Shown here: piece by piece, positions 1-8,665 of the stretch | Layout of the letters: the number at the start of each line of letters is the position of its first letter | Numbering within the stretch: position 1 is the stretch's first letter | Assembly: GCA_002685275.1 (NCBI GenBank) | Contig: NYWX01000062.1 | Span: 1 to 15,160, forward strand | DNA length: 15,160 nucleotides | Reading direction: 5' to 3' | Source of the DNA: Gammaproteobacteria bacterium | GTDB lineage: Bacteria > Pseudomonadota > Gammaproteobacteria > Woeseiales > Woeseiaceae | The notes under the pieces: model-generated | Database searches by the model: none | The model's input: the letters and a program-made list of their open reading frames with translations, nothing else | What the model was told of the DNA's origin: nothing | Position numbers and translations under genes: made by a program

Positions 1-1826
<1,826 letters not shown>

Positions 1827-1835
1827 TAAATAATT

Positions 1836-1862
1836 ACTCAGGTGCTGCGATAGCGCCTGAGT
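1836..1862. terminator. Hairpin at the katG 3' end, possible bidirectional terminator
   Basis: A 10-bp stem (ACTCAGGTGC against GCGCCTGAGT, one G-T wobble) encloses a 7-base loop nine bases after the katG stop. AT-rich, T-containing sequence flanks it on both sides, but there is no perfect T run. It lies between katG (+) and the 60-residue minus-strand gene that ends at 1895, so it may stop transcription from both directions. Confidence 0.65.
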
Positions 1863-1894
1863 CTTAATTTAATTAAAAAGATATATCTTTTGTA

Positions 1895-2077
1895 TTAACC
1901 TTCGTCAGCTGAAGCATCTATTGAAGTTTCTTTACTAACAGTTGATTGTTTTGAAACTCCTTTCCTTATGGAAGGATCTTCCGATACCTTCAGAAATTCA
2001 CGGGCAGTCAATGCTAACCCTGTTAAAAGTAATGCAAACACTACAAATGCAAAGCCTAATAAAACCGAGGTATCCAT
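1895..2077 (-). CDS. Small single-pass membrane protein (60 aa), last gene of a coupled trio
   Basis: Unrecognised protein. Residues about 4-26 are one uninterrupted hydrophobic segment (LLGFAFVVFALLLTGLAL). A polar tail of some 34 residues follows, rich in Ser, Thr, Lys and acidic residues and ending ASADEG. There is no catalytic motif, so it reads as a membrane subunit or adaptor with a soluble tail. The ATG overlaps the stop of the preceding 58-aa gene in the arrangement TAATG. A GGGAG motif at 2084-2088 lies six bases upstream, which strongly supports real translation. The coupling suggests production in a fixed ratio with the two genes before it. A katG-side hairpin follows its stop. Function unknown. 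Confidence 0.7.
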   Translation of the reverse strand: MDTSVLLGFAFVVFALLLTGLALTAREFLKVSEDPSIRKGVSKQSTVSKETSIDASADEG

Positions 2078-2253
2078 TATCGACTCCCGATTATTCCCAT
2101 TAACTTAAAGTAAATACCAAAACATAATATTGAAGGTACCCATAAAGCTGTAAACACACCTTCCTCTCGATTGCCTGTAAACCATAAAAAACCAGAAAGC
2201 GCGAATGATATTGCTACTGCTAATAAAATAAATTTATCTGAATTTCTAATCAC
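2077..2253 (-). CDS. Small two-pass membrane protein (58 aa), GTG start
   Basis: Unrecognised protein that begins (V/M)IRNSDKFILLAVAISF. Two hydrophobic segments, about residues 8-26 and 34-54, are separated by a short charged loop containing GNREEG. The second segment carries ALWVPSILCFGIY. GTG is chosen because an AAGGAG Shine-Dalgarno sequence sits eight bases upstream, the GTG overlaps the stop of the upstream 70-aa gene as GTGA, and the only in-frame ATG is near the C-terminus. The stop overlaps the ATG of the next gene as TAATG. This double overlap is strong evidence for a real gene that ATG-based ORF calling misses. I have a weak memory of similar short proteins with an LWVPSI-like motif in other aquatic bacteria, but assign no name. 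Confidence 0.7.
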   Translation of the reverse strand: MIRNSDKFILLAVAISFALSGFLWFTGNREEGVFTALWVPSILCFGIYFKLMGIIGSR

Positions 2254-2462
2254 TTATTTGACTCCTTTTCTAACATAAAACAAGCAATTGCAGCAACAAT
2301 GCAGCTTGCTACAGCAACACTTGCAAGTGTTCTTTCTCCAGAGCTACCCCCAATAGAAAGGTGGCTTGTTGGAAGTAAACCTAGCATTCCAGCTATTAAC
2401 CATAATAATGAAGGAATAAGAAATATTACACAAAGTACAACAATCTTTTGGGCTAATTGCAT
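2250..2462 (-). CDS. Small two-pass membrane protein (70 aa), first gene of the coupled trio
   Basis: Unrecognised protein. Hydrophobic segments lie at about residues 6-30 (IVVLCVIFLIPSLLWLIAGM) and 45-63 (TLASVAVASCIVAAIACFML). The loop between them is short and Gly/Ser-rich (GGSSGE), and the tail is EKESNK. The Shine-Dalgarno is weak (GAG about 13 bases before the ATG), unlike the two downstream genes. Its TGA overlaps the next gene's GTG by four bases. It lies 43 bases after the DUF2061-like gene on the same strand, so all four may share a transcript. A plus-strand ORF of similar length (2299-2487) overlaps it, but the coupling favours the minus strand. Confidence 0.65.
   Translation of the reverse strand: MQLAQKIVVLCVIFLIPSLLWLIAGMLGLLPTSHLSIGGSSGERTLASVAVASCIVAAIACFMLEKESNK
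2262..2267 (-). promoter_or_regulatory. Shine-Dalgarno AAGGAG that fixes the GTG start of the 58-aa gene
   Basis: On the minus strand AAGGAG is followed by eight bases and then GTG at 2253-2251. It lies inside the last codons of the 70-aa gene, so initiation is probably coupled to termination of that gene. Most starts in this window have weaker sites. Confidence 0.7.
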
Positions 2463-2505
2463 TATAAATAAATCACTCTTAAGTTAACCATGGTTACTCT
2501 AATAT

Positions 2506-2925
2506 TCAACAATATCCTTCTGATTTCTTGTTATTGGATAGAAACATCAAAGCATAAAACCAAAAGCCATTTAGTAAAGGTTCTAATATTGCATCAAGAG
2601 CAGCAAGCTGAAATTCAAAGCCGAGTATTGTAAAGCTCCATAAGGTTGCAATAAAAAAATGACCAATTGTATACACTATAGCAAGTGTTGCCGGCCTAAG
2701 TTTAGTATTTGCATATTTATGGAGTAAATAAAACCAAAATCCATTGATAATAGGCTCTACCGTGGCATCAGCAGAAGCCATTAAGAAGCTAGCATCAAAA
2801 ATCAAAGTAGCACACAGCCAAGCTATAAATATATGACCTATTGTATAGACTACAGATAGACCAAAACTACTCAAAGAGTGTATCAATGAGTTTATCCTGC
2901 TGACTTCAATTATAAATTTTTTCAA
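2506..2925 (-). CDS. DUF2061-like membrane protein with a tandem internal duplication (139 aa)
   Basis: The protein is two copies of one membrane unit. Copy 1 has VYTIGH at residues 26-31 and EPIINGFWFY at 57-66. Copy 2 has VYTIGH at 84-89 and EPLLNGFWFY at 115-124, an exact 58-residue offset with no gaps. Each copy has two hydrophobic stretches. The pattern of T(x)GH/A in the first helix, then A(x)nEPxxNxxxY and, in copy 1, a following His, resembles the DUF2061 family, whose members as I recall usually hold a single unit. Copy 2 has lost the His (LLHK versus ALMF). The start is TTG at 2925, preceded only by a weak purine stretch. A second TTG at about residue 14 is possible, and no ATG occurs before residue 49. 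It is the first gene of the minus-strand group and the nearest gene to the 22-bp repeats upstream. Function unknown. Confidence 0.7.
   Translation of the reverse strand: MKKFIIEVSRINSLIHSLSSFGLSVVYTIGHIFIAWLCATLIFDASFLMASADATVEPIINGFWFYLLHKYANTKLRPATLAIVYTIGHFFIATLWSFTILGFEFQLAALDAILEPLLNGFWFYALMFLSNNKKSEGYC
2554..2850 (-). repeat. Internal duplication of about 174 bp in the DUF2061-like gene
   Basis: The units covering residues 26-66 (2850-2728) and 84-124 (2676-2554) align without gaps. The likeness persists in the DNA: the segments near 2831 and 2656 that encode VYTIGH, and those near 2736 and 2561 that encode NGFWF, still share most bases. That points to duplication within the gene rather than convergence. 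Confidence 0.75.
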
Positions 2926-2957
2926 TTAATATCTTTATCATTTAGGGTGAAATTGAA

Positions 2958-3023
2958 TAGTTAATGCTACCTTATCATGTAGCTAATGCTACATTATTTA
3001 ATAGCTAATGCCACCTTATTAGG
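2958..3023. repeat. Three tandem 22-bp direct repeats, each with a short dyad
   Basis: Copies lie at 2958-2979, 2980-3001 and 3002-3023 with exactly 22-bp periodicity. The shared core is TAGYTAATGCYACMTTAT. The middle copy contains a perfect dyad TAGC-TAAT-GCTA; copies 1 and 3 each miss it by one base (TAGT and GCCA). Two helical turns of spacing plus a dyad looks like a phased regulator-binding array. The nearest start is the TTG of the DUF2061-like gene, 33 bases away, so that gene is the likelier target; thrA begins about 300 bases away. Confidence 0.75.
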
Positions 3024-3200
3024 GAATTTATTTTTAATTATTTTATGAAATTTTTAATCTTCATTATTATGGCTTTAATTTAAGATTTAAAGATCAAAAT
3101 GCAATATAAATCGGTTTTTAAATGAGCTAATTTTCAATCTCATTCCAAAAATCATATGAATAAAAAAAAATTTATACGATAAAATTACTGTTATTAATTG

Positions 3201-3206
3201 TATAAT
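3201..3206 (+). promoter_or_regulatory. Candidate -10 box TATAAT upstream of thrA
   Basis: A perfect TATAAT lies 115 bases before the thrA GTG. No convincing -35 hexamer is found at 16-18 bp spacing, and TATAAT can occur by chance in such AT-rich DNA. If used, transcription would begin near 3213 and give a leader of about 108 bases containing the hairpin at 3266-3285. Confidence 0.35.
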
Positions 3207-3265
3207 TAGTATCTTAACAAGAAAAAAAAATTCAAATAGACGAACAGATTTTAATAAAATAGGCG

Positions 3266-3302
3266 ACGGGGCATTAAAGTGCCGTTATTATTCAATTTTT
3301 TT
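3266..3302 (+). promoter_or_regulatory. Hairpin and T run in the thrA leader, possible attenuator
   Basis: ACGGGGCA (3266-3273) pairs with TGCCGT (3280-3285) as a 6-bp stem with a GG bulge and the loop TTAAAG. A T7 run (3296-3302) follows, but ten bases after the stem, further than in a classical intrinsic terminator. It is the most GC-rich patch in the spacer. By analogy with the E. coli thr leader it could attenuate the operon, but no leader peptide with a normal start codon is visible. Confidence 0.4.
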
Positions 3303-3320
3303 ATAGAGTAATTTATAATA

Positions 3321-5807
3321 GTGACAGAAAATCGTTGGAAAATTCATAAATTTGGTGGGAGCAGCCTAGCAAGTGCTGATTGCTTTAAGCGCGTTGCAAA
3401 GATTTTGCATGGATATGATGATTTACGAATAGGCGTTGTCGTATCAGCTATGGGTGGTATGACTGATGCTTTGATTAATTTAACATTACTTGCAGAGCAG
3501 AATAATGATGATTTTGTTACAGCATTGGATTCTATAGGTAAGCGTTATTCTGAAACAGCAAGCTCTCTTTTGGATGACGGTATTTGTAGCTCTATTCTAG
3601 ATGAGTGGAGTAATGATGCCAGCGATATAATTGATTTGTTAAATTCAATTGCTCTTGTAAAGTCTGCCCATCAAAGAAATCGCGATATGGTTGCAGGCTA
3701 CGGTGAAATTTGGTCGGCTCGATTGCTTTCTGCATATCTTGGTCAAGTAAAACCATCAAGAGCAACTATTTGGGTTGATGCAAGAAATATTATTGTGGTT
3801 AAAGATAATGAATTAGGTCCAACTGTCTTGTGGCCAGAATCACAACATAACTTAAATGCTGAAATTGTTAACAATTTCAATGGTATTGCTGTAATTACAG
3901 GATTTATCGCTGCAGATGAGGGTGGTTTACAGACAACACTTGGTAGAAATGGGAGTGATCATTCCGCTTCAATCTTTGCTGCTCTATTTAAGGCTTCTCT
4001 TCTAACTATTTGGACCGATGTGGATGGGGTAATGAGCGCCGATCCAAGGCTTGTTCCTGAAGCTCAAGTAATAAATTGTTTAACTTATAATGAGGCCATG
4101 GAGCTTGCATATTTTGGGGCCAAAGTCATTCATCCTCAAACTCTTGGTCCGGCAGTTGAGAATAATATTCCAGTTATCATTCGAAACACTTTCAATATAG
4201 CGCATCCAGGTAGCAGGATTGAACAAGAATTAACTGCATCAGGAAAGATTAAAGGCATAACAGCAATTGGAGAGATGTCTTTAATCAATCTAGAAGGCTC
4301 AGGTATGATTGGTGTACCTGGTACTGCTGACCGATTATTTACATCGTTAAAGGTTGCAGGTGTATCAGTCACTTTAATATCTCAAGCAAGCTCTGAACAC
4401 TCAATTTGTATTGCTGTTCCTGAAAAAGTATCTACCAAGGCACATAATGTAATTTCAAGTACATTTTCTGACGAACTTAAAAGCGGTCAAATACAAAGTG
4501 TAGATATAACAAGTGGGCAGAGCATTGTCGCTGTTGTAGGCGATGGCATGGCTGGTTCCCCTGGCCTTGCAGCAAAGTTTTTCGGTACTTTAGCTCGAGC
4601 AGGTGTAAATATAAATGCTATAGCTCAAGGATCTTCAGAAAGAAATATTTCGGTAGTAGTTGATTCAAATGATGCTACCAAAGCCCTGAGATCATCACAT
4701 TCAGGTTTTTATCTATCAGCCAAAACAATTTCTATAGGTCTAATTGGGCCAGGGACTGTTGGCGATACGCTTTTAAGGCAGATTGAAAAACAAAGCGATA
4801 AGCTTGCGAAAGAATTTAATTTAGATTTACGTGTACGTGCAATATCAAGATCAAAAAATATGCTCTTATCTGATAAACGTATAAATTTAGCATCTTGGAA
4901 AGAAGAATTTGAAAGATCAGCAATTGACACCAATTTTGATGATTTTGAGAAGCATCTCAAGCCTGACCATTTACCACATGCAGTAATAATAGACTGTACT
5001 GCAAGTGATGAAATTTCATCATTTTACAGAGATTGGTTATCACGTGGAATACATGTAATTACGCCTAACAAAAAAGCCTTTAGCGATTCTTTCGAAATAT
5101 ATAAAGAACTTCAAAAAGCTGCAAAAGAGGGGGGCTCGCATTATTTTTATGAGACAACGGTAGGTGCAGCACTTCCAGTTATTTCAACTTTATGTGATTT
5201 GATTAAAACTGGAGATGAAGTCCGATCTATACAGGGCATCTTTTCTGGAACACTTGCGTATCTATTTAATGTTTATGATGGAAAAACTCCATTTTCAGAA
5301 ATTGTTAAGTCTGCAAAAATCAGTGGGTATACTGAACCCGATCCAAGAGAAGATTTATCAGGAATGGATGTAGCCCGTAAGCTAACAATCTTAGCCCGTG
5401 AGATTGGTCAAAAAATTGAAATTGGAGAATTCCCAGTTAAGAATCTTGTTCCAGAGGCTTTAAGAGATTGTTCGGTGGAGGAGTTCCTAGAAAGATTTTC
5501 GGATTATGATTTAGAGATAGACTCTTTGTTTAAGAAAGCGATCAAAGATGGCAAGAAACTTAGATACGTAGCAAAATTAGATGCAGAAGGAAACGCCTCG
5601 GTTGATTTGGTACCTATTGCGGATGCTCATGCATTCTGCAATATAAATCTTACTGATAATATTGTGCAATTTGAAACTGAAAGATATTCAGCTAATCCGC
5701 TTGTCATTCAAGGGCCAGGAGCTGGCCCTGAGGTAACAGCTGCAGGCGTTTTTGCAGATTTATTGCGATTAGCTAATTTCCTTGATAAGGGCGAAAATTA
5801 TGTCTGA
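3321..5807 (+). CDS. thrA: Bifunctional aspartokinase I / homoserine dehydrogenase I
   Basis: Catalyses the first and third steps of the aspartate pathway to threonine: phosphorylation of aspartate and NAD(P)H reduction of aspartate semialdehyde to homoserine. The 828 residues match the roughly 820 of E. coli ThrA. The kinase domain (about 1-300) has KFGGSS at 10-15, TTLGRNGSD at 205-213 and ELAYFGAKVIHP from 261. Two ACT-type regulatory units follow (about 315-465), each with a conserved Gln (LISQASSE, AIAQGSSE), consistent with threonine feedback control. The dehydrogenase has its nucleotide loop GPGTVG at 476-481, SGTLAYLF, and GYTEPDPREDLSGMD from 669. Asp683 and Lys687 fall at the spacing of the known catalytic pair. 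The start is GTG with a weak GAG motif about 12 bases upstream. Its end overlaps thrB by eight bases. The fused form is typical of gammaproteobacteria. Confidence 0.97.
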   Translation: MTENRWKIHKFGGSSLASADCFKRVAKILHGYDDLRIGVVVSAMGGMTDALINLTLLAEQNNDDFVTALDSIGKRYSETASSLLDDGICSSILDEWSNDASDIIDLLNSIALVKSAHQRNRDMVAGYGEIWSARLLSAYLGQVKPSRATIWVDARNIIVVKDNELGPTVLWPESQHNLNAEIVNNFNGIAVITGFIAADEGGLQTTLGRNGSDHSASIFAALFKASLLTIWTDVDGVMSADPRLVPEAQVINCLTYNEAMELAYFGAKVIHPQTLGPAVENNIPVIIRNTFNIAHPGSRIEQELTASGKIKGITAIGEMSLINLEGSGMIGVPGTADRLFTSLKVAGVSVTLISQASSEHSICIAVPEKVSTKAHNVISSTFSDELKSGQIQSVDITSGQSIVAVVGDGMAGSPGLAAKFFGTLARAGVNINAIAQGSSERNISVVVDSNDATKALRSSHSGFYLSAKTISIGLIGPGTVGDTLLRQIEKQSDKLAKEFNLDLRVRAISRSKNMLLSDKRINLASWKEEFERSAIDTNFDDFEKHLKPDHLPHAVIIDCTASDEISSFYRDWLSRGIHVITPNKKAFSDSFEIYKELQKAAKEGGSHYFYETTVGAALPVISTLCDLIKTGDEVRSIQGIFSGTLAYLFNVYDGKTPFSEIVKSAKISGYTEPDPREDLSGMDVARKLTILAREIGQKIEIGEFPVKNLVPEALRDCSVEEFLERFSDYDLEIDSLFKKAIKDGKKLRYVAKLDAEGNASVDLVPIADAHAFCNINLTDNIVQFETERYSANPLVIQGPGAGPEVTAAGVFADLLRLANFLDKGENYV

Positions 5808-6741
5808 TTATGTGACAGCTTATGCGCCCGCATCCATAGGAAATGTCGCCGTTGGATTTGATATGCTTGGTATTGCACTATCTGGTGCTGGAGATCGAGT
5901 CCAGGCTCGCAAAATAAATAATAATTCCATAATAGTCAAAGAAGTAATTGATCCAAATGGAAATTTGCACCCTCATTTATCCACTAAAGCTGACGAAAAC
6001 ACCGCTTCCATTGCCGCAAAATCCCTCTGGGATTCTCAAGGTGAGGGTGGTGGAATAGAATTAAGAGTACTAAAAGGGCTACCATTGCAATCAGGAATGG
6101 GTAGTTCTGCTGCTTCTGCTGTTGCAGCAACAGTTGCAGTTAATAGCTTATTATCAAAGCCACTTCCTTTGGGTAAATTATTACCATTTGCTCTAGAAGG
6201 TGAAAAATATGCCAGTGGTGGGATGCATGCAGATAATGTAGCTCCCAGTCTTTTTGGAGGGTTAGTTCTTTGCCCAGATATCTTGTTGCCTGAGGTTTTT
6301 TGTCTACCTTCCCCATCCGATATTAGTGTTGTATTAGTAAATCCAGATTTGCAGGTGAATACAGCCAGTGCACGTAGAATTTTACCGAAAACAGTATCGA
6401 TGGAGCTATGGCTTGAGCAACAGGGCTTAATGTCTGGATTCATTCATGCTTGTTATTCAAGTGATGTAAATTTGCTTGGAAGAACCTTGCGTGACGTTAT
6501 AATTGAGCCACATCGAAAAAAAGCTATTCCTTGTTTTGATGATATTGTTTCTGCTGCAATAAAAACTGGCGCTTTGGGTTGTACTTTATCCGGAAGCGGG
6601 CCAAGTATGTTTGCATTATGTAAAGATGATGATGCTAAAGATGTTGCAAATGCAATGCAGCAAGAGTTTTCTAAAATTGGTATTTCTAGCAATCTTTGGA
6701 TTAGTGCAATGAATGCACCCGGTGCTTTTATAGAGGCATAA
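5800..6741 (+). CDS. thrB: Homoserine kinase
   Basis: Phosphorylates homoserine on its hydroxyl group to give the substrate of ThrC. It is a GHMP-family kinase of 313 residues, close to the usual 310. Visible motifs are PASIGNVAVGFDMLG from residue 10, the ATP-binding loop GLPLQSGMGSSAAS at 93-106, and the C-terminal GCTLSGSGPSMFAL near 260. The ATG at 5800 (MSDYVTAYAPAS) is preferred over the in-frame upstream ATGs at 5782 and 5797. AAGG at 5787-5790 lies nine bases before it, and the protein then begins as GHMP kinases normally do. This start lies within the last codons of thrA (8-base overlap), so translation is probably coupled. Confidence 0.96.
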   Translation: MSDYVTAYAPASIGNVAVGFDMLGIALSGAGDRVQARKINNNSIIVKEVIDPNGNLHPHLSTKADENTASIAAKSLWDSQGEGGGIELRVLKGLPLQSGMGSSAASAVAATVAVNSLLSKPLPLGKLLPFALEGEKYASGGMHADNVAPSLFGGLVLCPDILLPEVFCLPSPSDISVVLVNPDLQVNTASARRILPKTVSMELWLEQQGLMSGFIHACYSSDVNLLGRTLRDVIIEPHRKKAIPCFDDIVSAAIKTGALGCTLSGSGPSMFALCKDDDAKDVANAMQQEFSKIGISSNLWISAMNAPGAFIEA

Positions 6742-6743
6742 TA

Positions 6744-8039
6744 ATGGATTACTTTAGTACGCGTGGAGCAGGACCTATTAATCTTGATGATGCATTGAAA
6801 AGAGGCATTGCAAACGATGGAGGTCTCTATCTACCAAAAAATCTACCAAAATTTAATATCTCCGATTTTGATGGTGCGGACTCAATTATTGATACTGCAA
6901 ATATATTATTAAAACCTTTTTTTCTAGGCTCTTCCTTGGAACTAGAAATGAAAGATATTTTAAGAGAAACATTTCACTTTCCAATACCCACAAATAACCT
7001 ATCAATACCAGAAAAGAATGCATCAGTTTTAGAGCTATACCATGGACCTACAGCAGCATTTAAAGATATTGGCGCAAGTTTTTTGGCAGCTTGTTTAACA
7101 AGATTAGAAGGCAAGATTGAATCACCGTTAACGATCTTAGTTGCCACTTCTGGAGATACTGGCGGTGCAGTTGCTGCAGCGTTTGATAGTCGTCCTGGAA
7201 TGCGAGTAGTGGTTCTATTTCCAGATGGCCGTGTATCAGCTCGTCAAGAGCATCAATTGTGCTGTTGGAGTGAAAATGTTTTATCTTTAAGAGTTAAAGG
7301 CTCTTTTGATGATTGTCAATCTTTAGTTAAAGCAGCAATGGCCGACAAAGAGCTTTCAATTACACATAGATTTAGCTCAGCCAATAGCATTAACATTGGT
7401 AGGTTGCTTCCTCAAAGTACTTATTATGCAGATTCTAGTTTGCAACATTTTCATCGAACCGGAAAAAAACCAGGCTTTATTATTCCAACAGGCAACTTAG
7501 GAAATGCACTTGCATGTATTATAGCTCGTGAAATGGGTTTACCAATCGGCCCAATTATTTTGTCAACAAATGCTAATAAAACTATTCCAAATTATTTAAA
7601 ATCCTTAAAGTGGGCACCAAGTGAAAGTTTACAAACACTTGCAACTGCGATGGATGTTGGTAATCCAAGTAATATGGAACGTTTACGTCATTTAGTTGGT
7701 GATGCAAAGGTTCTGCGTAATAAAATAGGCGTCTCTTCTGTTGAAGACAATGAAATTGAAGAAGCTATTAAAAAAGATCATGAAACATTCGGTTTTACGA
7801 CTTGCCCTCACACAGCAACAGCGACTCATGTTTGGCGCAATTTAGATACAGCGCTTCAAAAACATCATTGGATCATTGTCGCTACAGCACATCCTGCTAA
7901 ATTTGAGACAATAGTTGAACCTCTTATTGAAGAAAAGATCCCTATGCCACCTGACCTTGCAAATATATTATCAAAAACAACAAGCGCGGTTGATATCGAG
8001 CCAACATTAGGCGGTTTATCTGATGCGCTGAAAGGTTAA
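6744..8039 (+). CDS. thrC: Threonine synthase
   Basis: PLP enzyme that converts O-phosphohomoserine to threonine, the last step of the pathway. Its 431 residues are close to E. coli ThrC. The N-terminus (MDYFSTRG, then GGLYLP at 26-31) is typical. The PLP lysine is Lys107 in YHGPTAAFKDIGASF, and the phosphate-binding loop is ATSGDTGGA at 134-142. SINIGRLLPQ and PTGNLGNALA are further family motifs. AGAGG (6732-6736) precedes the ATG by seven bases, and only two bases separate it from the thrB stop. It is therefore the third gene of a compact thrABC operon. Confidence 0.96.
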   Translation: MDYFSTRGAGPINLDDALKRGIANDGGLYLPKNLPKFNISDFDGADSIIDTANILLKPFFLGSSLELEMKDILRETFHFPIPTNNLSIPEKNASVLELYHGPTAAFKDIGASFLAACLTRLEGKIESPLTILVATSGDTGGAVAAAFDSRPGMRVVVLFPDGRVSARQEHQLCCWSENVLSLRVKGSFDDCQSLVKAAMADKELSITHRFSSANSINIGRLLPQSTYYADSSLQHFHRTGKKPGFIIPTGNLGNALACIIAREMGLPIGPIILSTNANKTIPNYLKSLKWAPSESLQTLATAMDVGNPSNMERLRHLVGDAKVLRNKIGVSSVEDNEIEEAIKKDHETFGFTTCPHTATATHVWRNLDTALQKHHWIIVATAHPAKFETIVEPLIEEKIPMPPDLANILSKTTSAVDIEPTLGGLSDALKG

Positions 8040-8053
8040 ATTATTTACAATTT

Positions 8054-8638
8054 ATGATGATGGAATTTCTTAAAGTTTCGCACTACACAACGCTGATAGT
8101 ACTATCATTAGTTAGTATCTTTTTTTTATGTTTTTTTTATTATTTATTTAAATTGTTTTCTTTTAAAAGAGATAATCTTGAAAGAGCGATAAATTCAATT
8201 TGTTACGAAAAGATTGATGGATTAATTCTCGAAAGTATTGATGGTGGGGAGATCCTTATTGACCACCTTTTATTGACAGCAAAAGGACTCTTAATTGTCG
8301 ACATCAAAGATGTTGAAGGTAATGTATTTGCTGGAGATAAATTACTTGACTGGTCCGTAATTACTGACAATCGCCGTTATACTTTCCCTAATCCACAACC
8401 GGCACTTCGCGATCGTATCATTGCTGTTCAACGGGTAGTAAAGCAAGTTCCCGTTTTTGGCAGAGTTTTATTTTTAAAGGACTCACAATTTAAAAAAGAA
8501 ACACCCGATTTAGTCACAAATCTTGATAATTTAATTGATGATTTCCAAGAAAAAGATAAGAATACTACTCATTTTAAAGTTAAGGCATTTATGCCTTATT
8601 GGGATCTAGTAATAAAAAAAGCTATCCCAAATACTTAA
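8054..8638 (+). CDS. Membrane-anchored NERD (nuclease-related) domain protein
   Basis: 194 residues. A hydrophobic segment at about 13-35 (TLIVLSLVSIFFLCFFYYLF) anchors the N-terminus and is followed by the basic FKRD. A NERD-like domain then runs from about 45 to 165: EILIDHLLLTAKGLLIVDIKD (66-86) matches the family's IDH(h)h-xxx-G-h-h(E/D)xK core, with Asp70, Asp83 and Lys85 as candidate nuclease-fold residues. Trp100 and NPQPALRDRI (113-122) match the downstream Gly/Trp and NP-Q elements. NERD is related to restriction-like nucleases, but activity is unproven for most members. Three ATG codons in a row (8054, 8057, 8060) leave the exact start open, and no clear Shine-Dalgarno is present. 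It begins 14 bases after thrC, so it is probably co-transcribed with the thr operon, although no link to threonine synthesis is known. Confidence 0.75.
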   Translation: MMMEFLKVSHYTTLIVLSLVSIFFLCFFYYLFKLFSFKRDNLERAINSICYEKIDGLILESIDGGEILIDHLLLTAKGLLIVDIKDVEGNVFAGDKLLDWSVITDNRRYTFPNPQPALRDRIIAVQRVVKQVPVFGRVLFLKDSQFKKETPDLVTNLDNLIDDFQEKDKNTTHFKVKAFMPYWDLVIKKAIPNT

Positions 8639-8652
8639 AAATTTCAAATATA

Positions 8653-8665
8653 AACTCTTAGAGTT
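8653..8665. terminator. Weak hairpin between convergent NERD-protein and tatD genes
   Basis: AACTC-TTA-GAGTT is a 5-bp stem whose loop contains the tatD stop codon. On the minus strand it is followed by TATATTTGAAATTTTT. The convergent genes end only 19 bases apart, so termination is expected here, but the stem is short. Confidence 0.3.

Larger units (their letters stand above)
2926..3320. other. AT-rich intergenic region between divergent genes
   Basis: This 395-base gap separates the minus-strand DUF2061-like gene from thrA. It holds three 22-bp direct repeats on the membrane-gene side, and a TATAAT box, a hairpin and a T7 run on the thrA side. The rest (about 3024-3180) is AT-rich with A and T runs. 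I find no supported gene in it. The short frames starting at ATG 3100 and ATG 3156 stop after eight codons. Confidence 0.7.

Noticed and set aside
1895..2077. Resemblance of the 60-aa protein's N-terminus to photosystem II PsbN (M-acidic-T, then a TGxAL segment)
   Set aside because: The likeness is a few residues in a hydrophobic helix, and nothing else in the window is photosynthetic. Chance or convergence is more likely.
2299..2487. Plus-strand 62-aa ORF opposite the 70-aa gene
   Set aside because: It has no hydrophobic or family signal, and the minus-strand gene has overlap coupling with its neighbour.
4136..4960. Minus-strand ORFs inside thrA
   Set aside because: They lie opposite strongly conserved ThrA coding sequence and have no recognisable protein features.
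6036..6692. Minus-strand ORFs of 135 and 79 codons inside thrB
   Set aside because: They are shadows of the conserved homoserine kinase frame.
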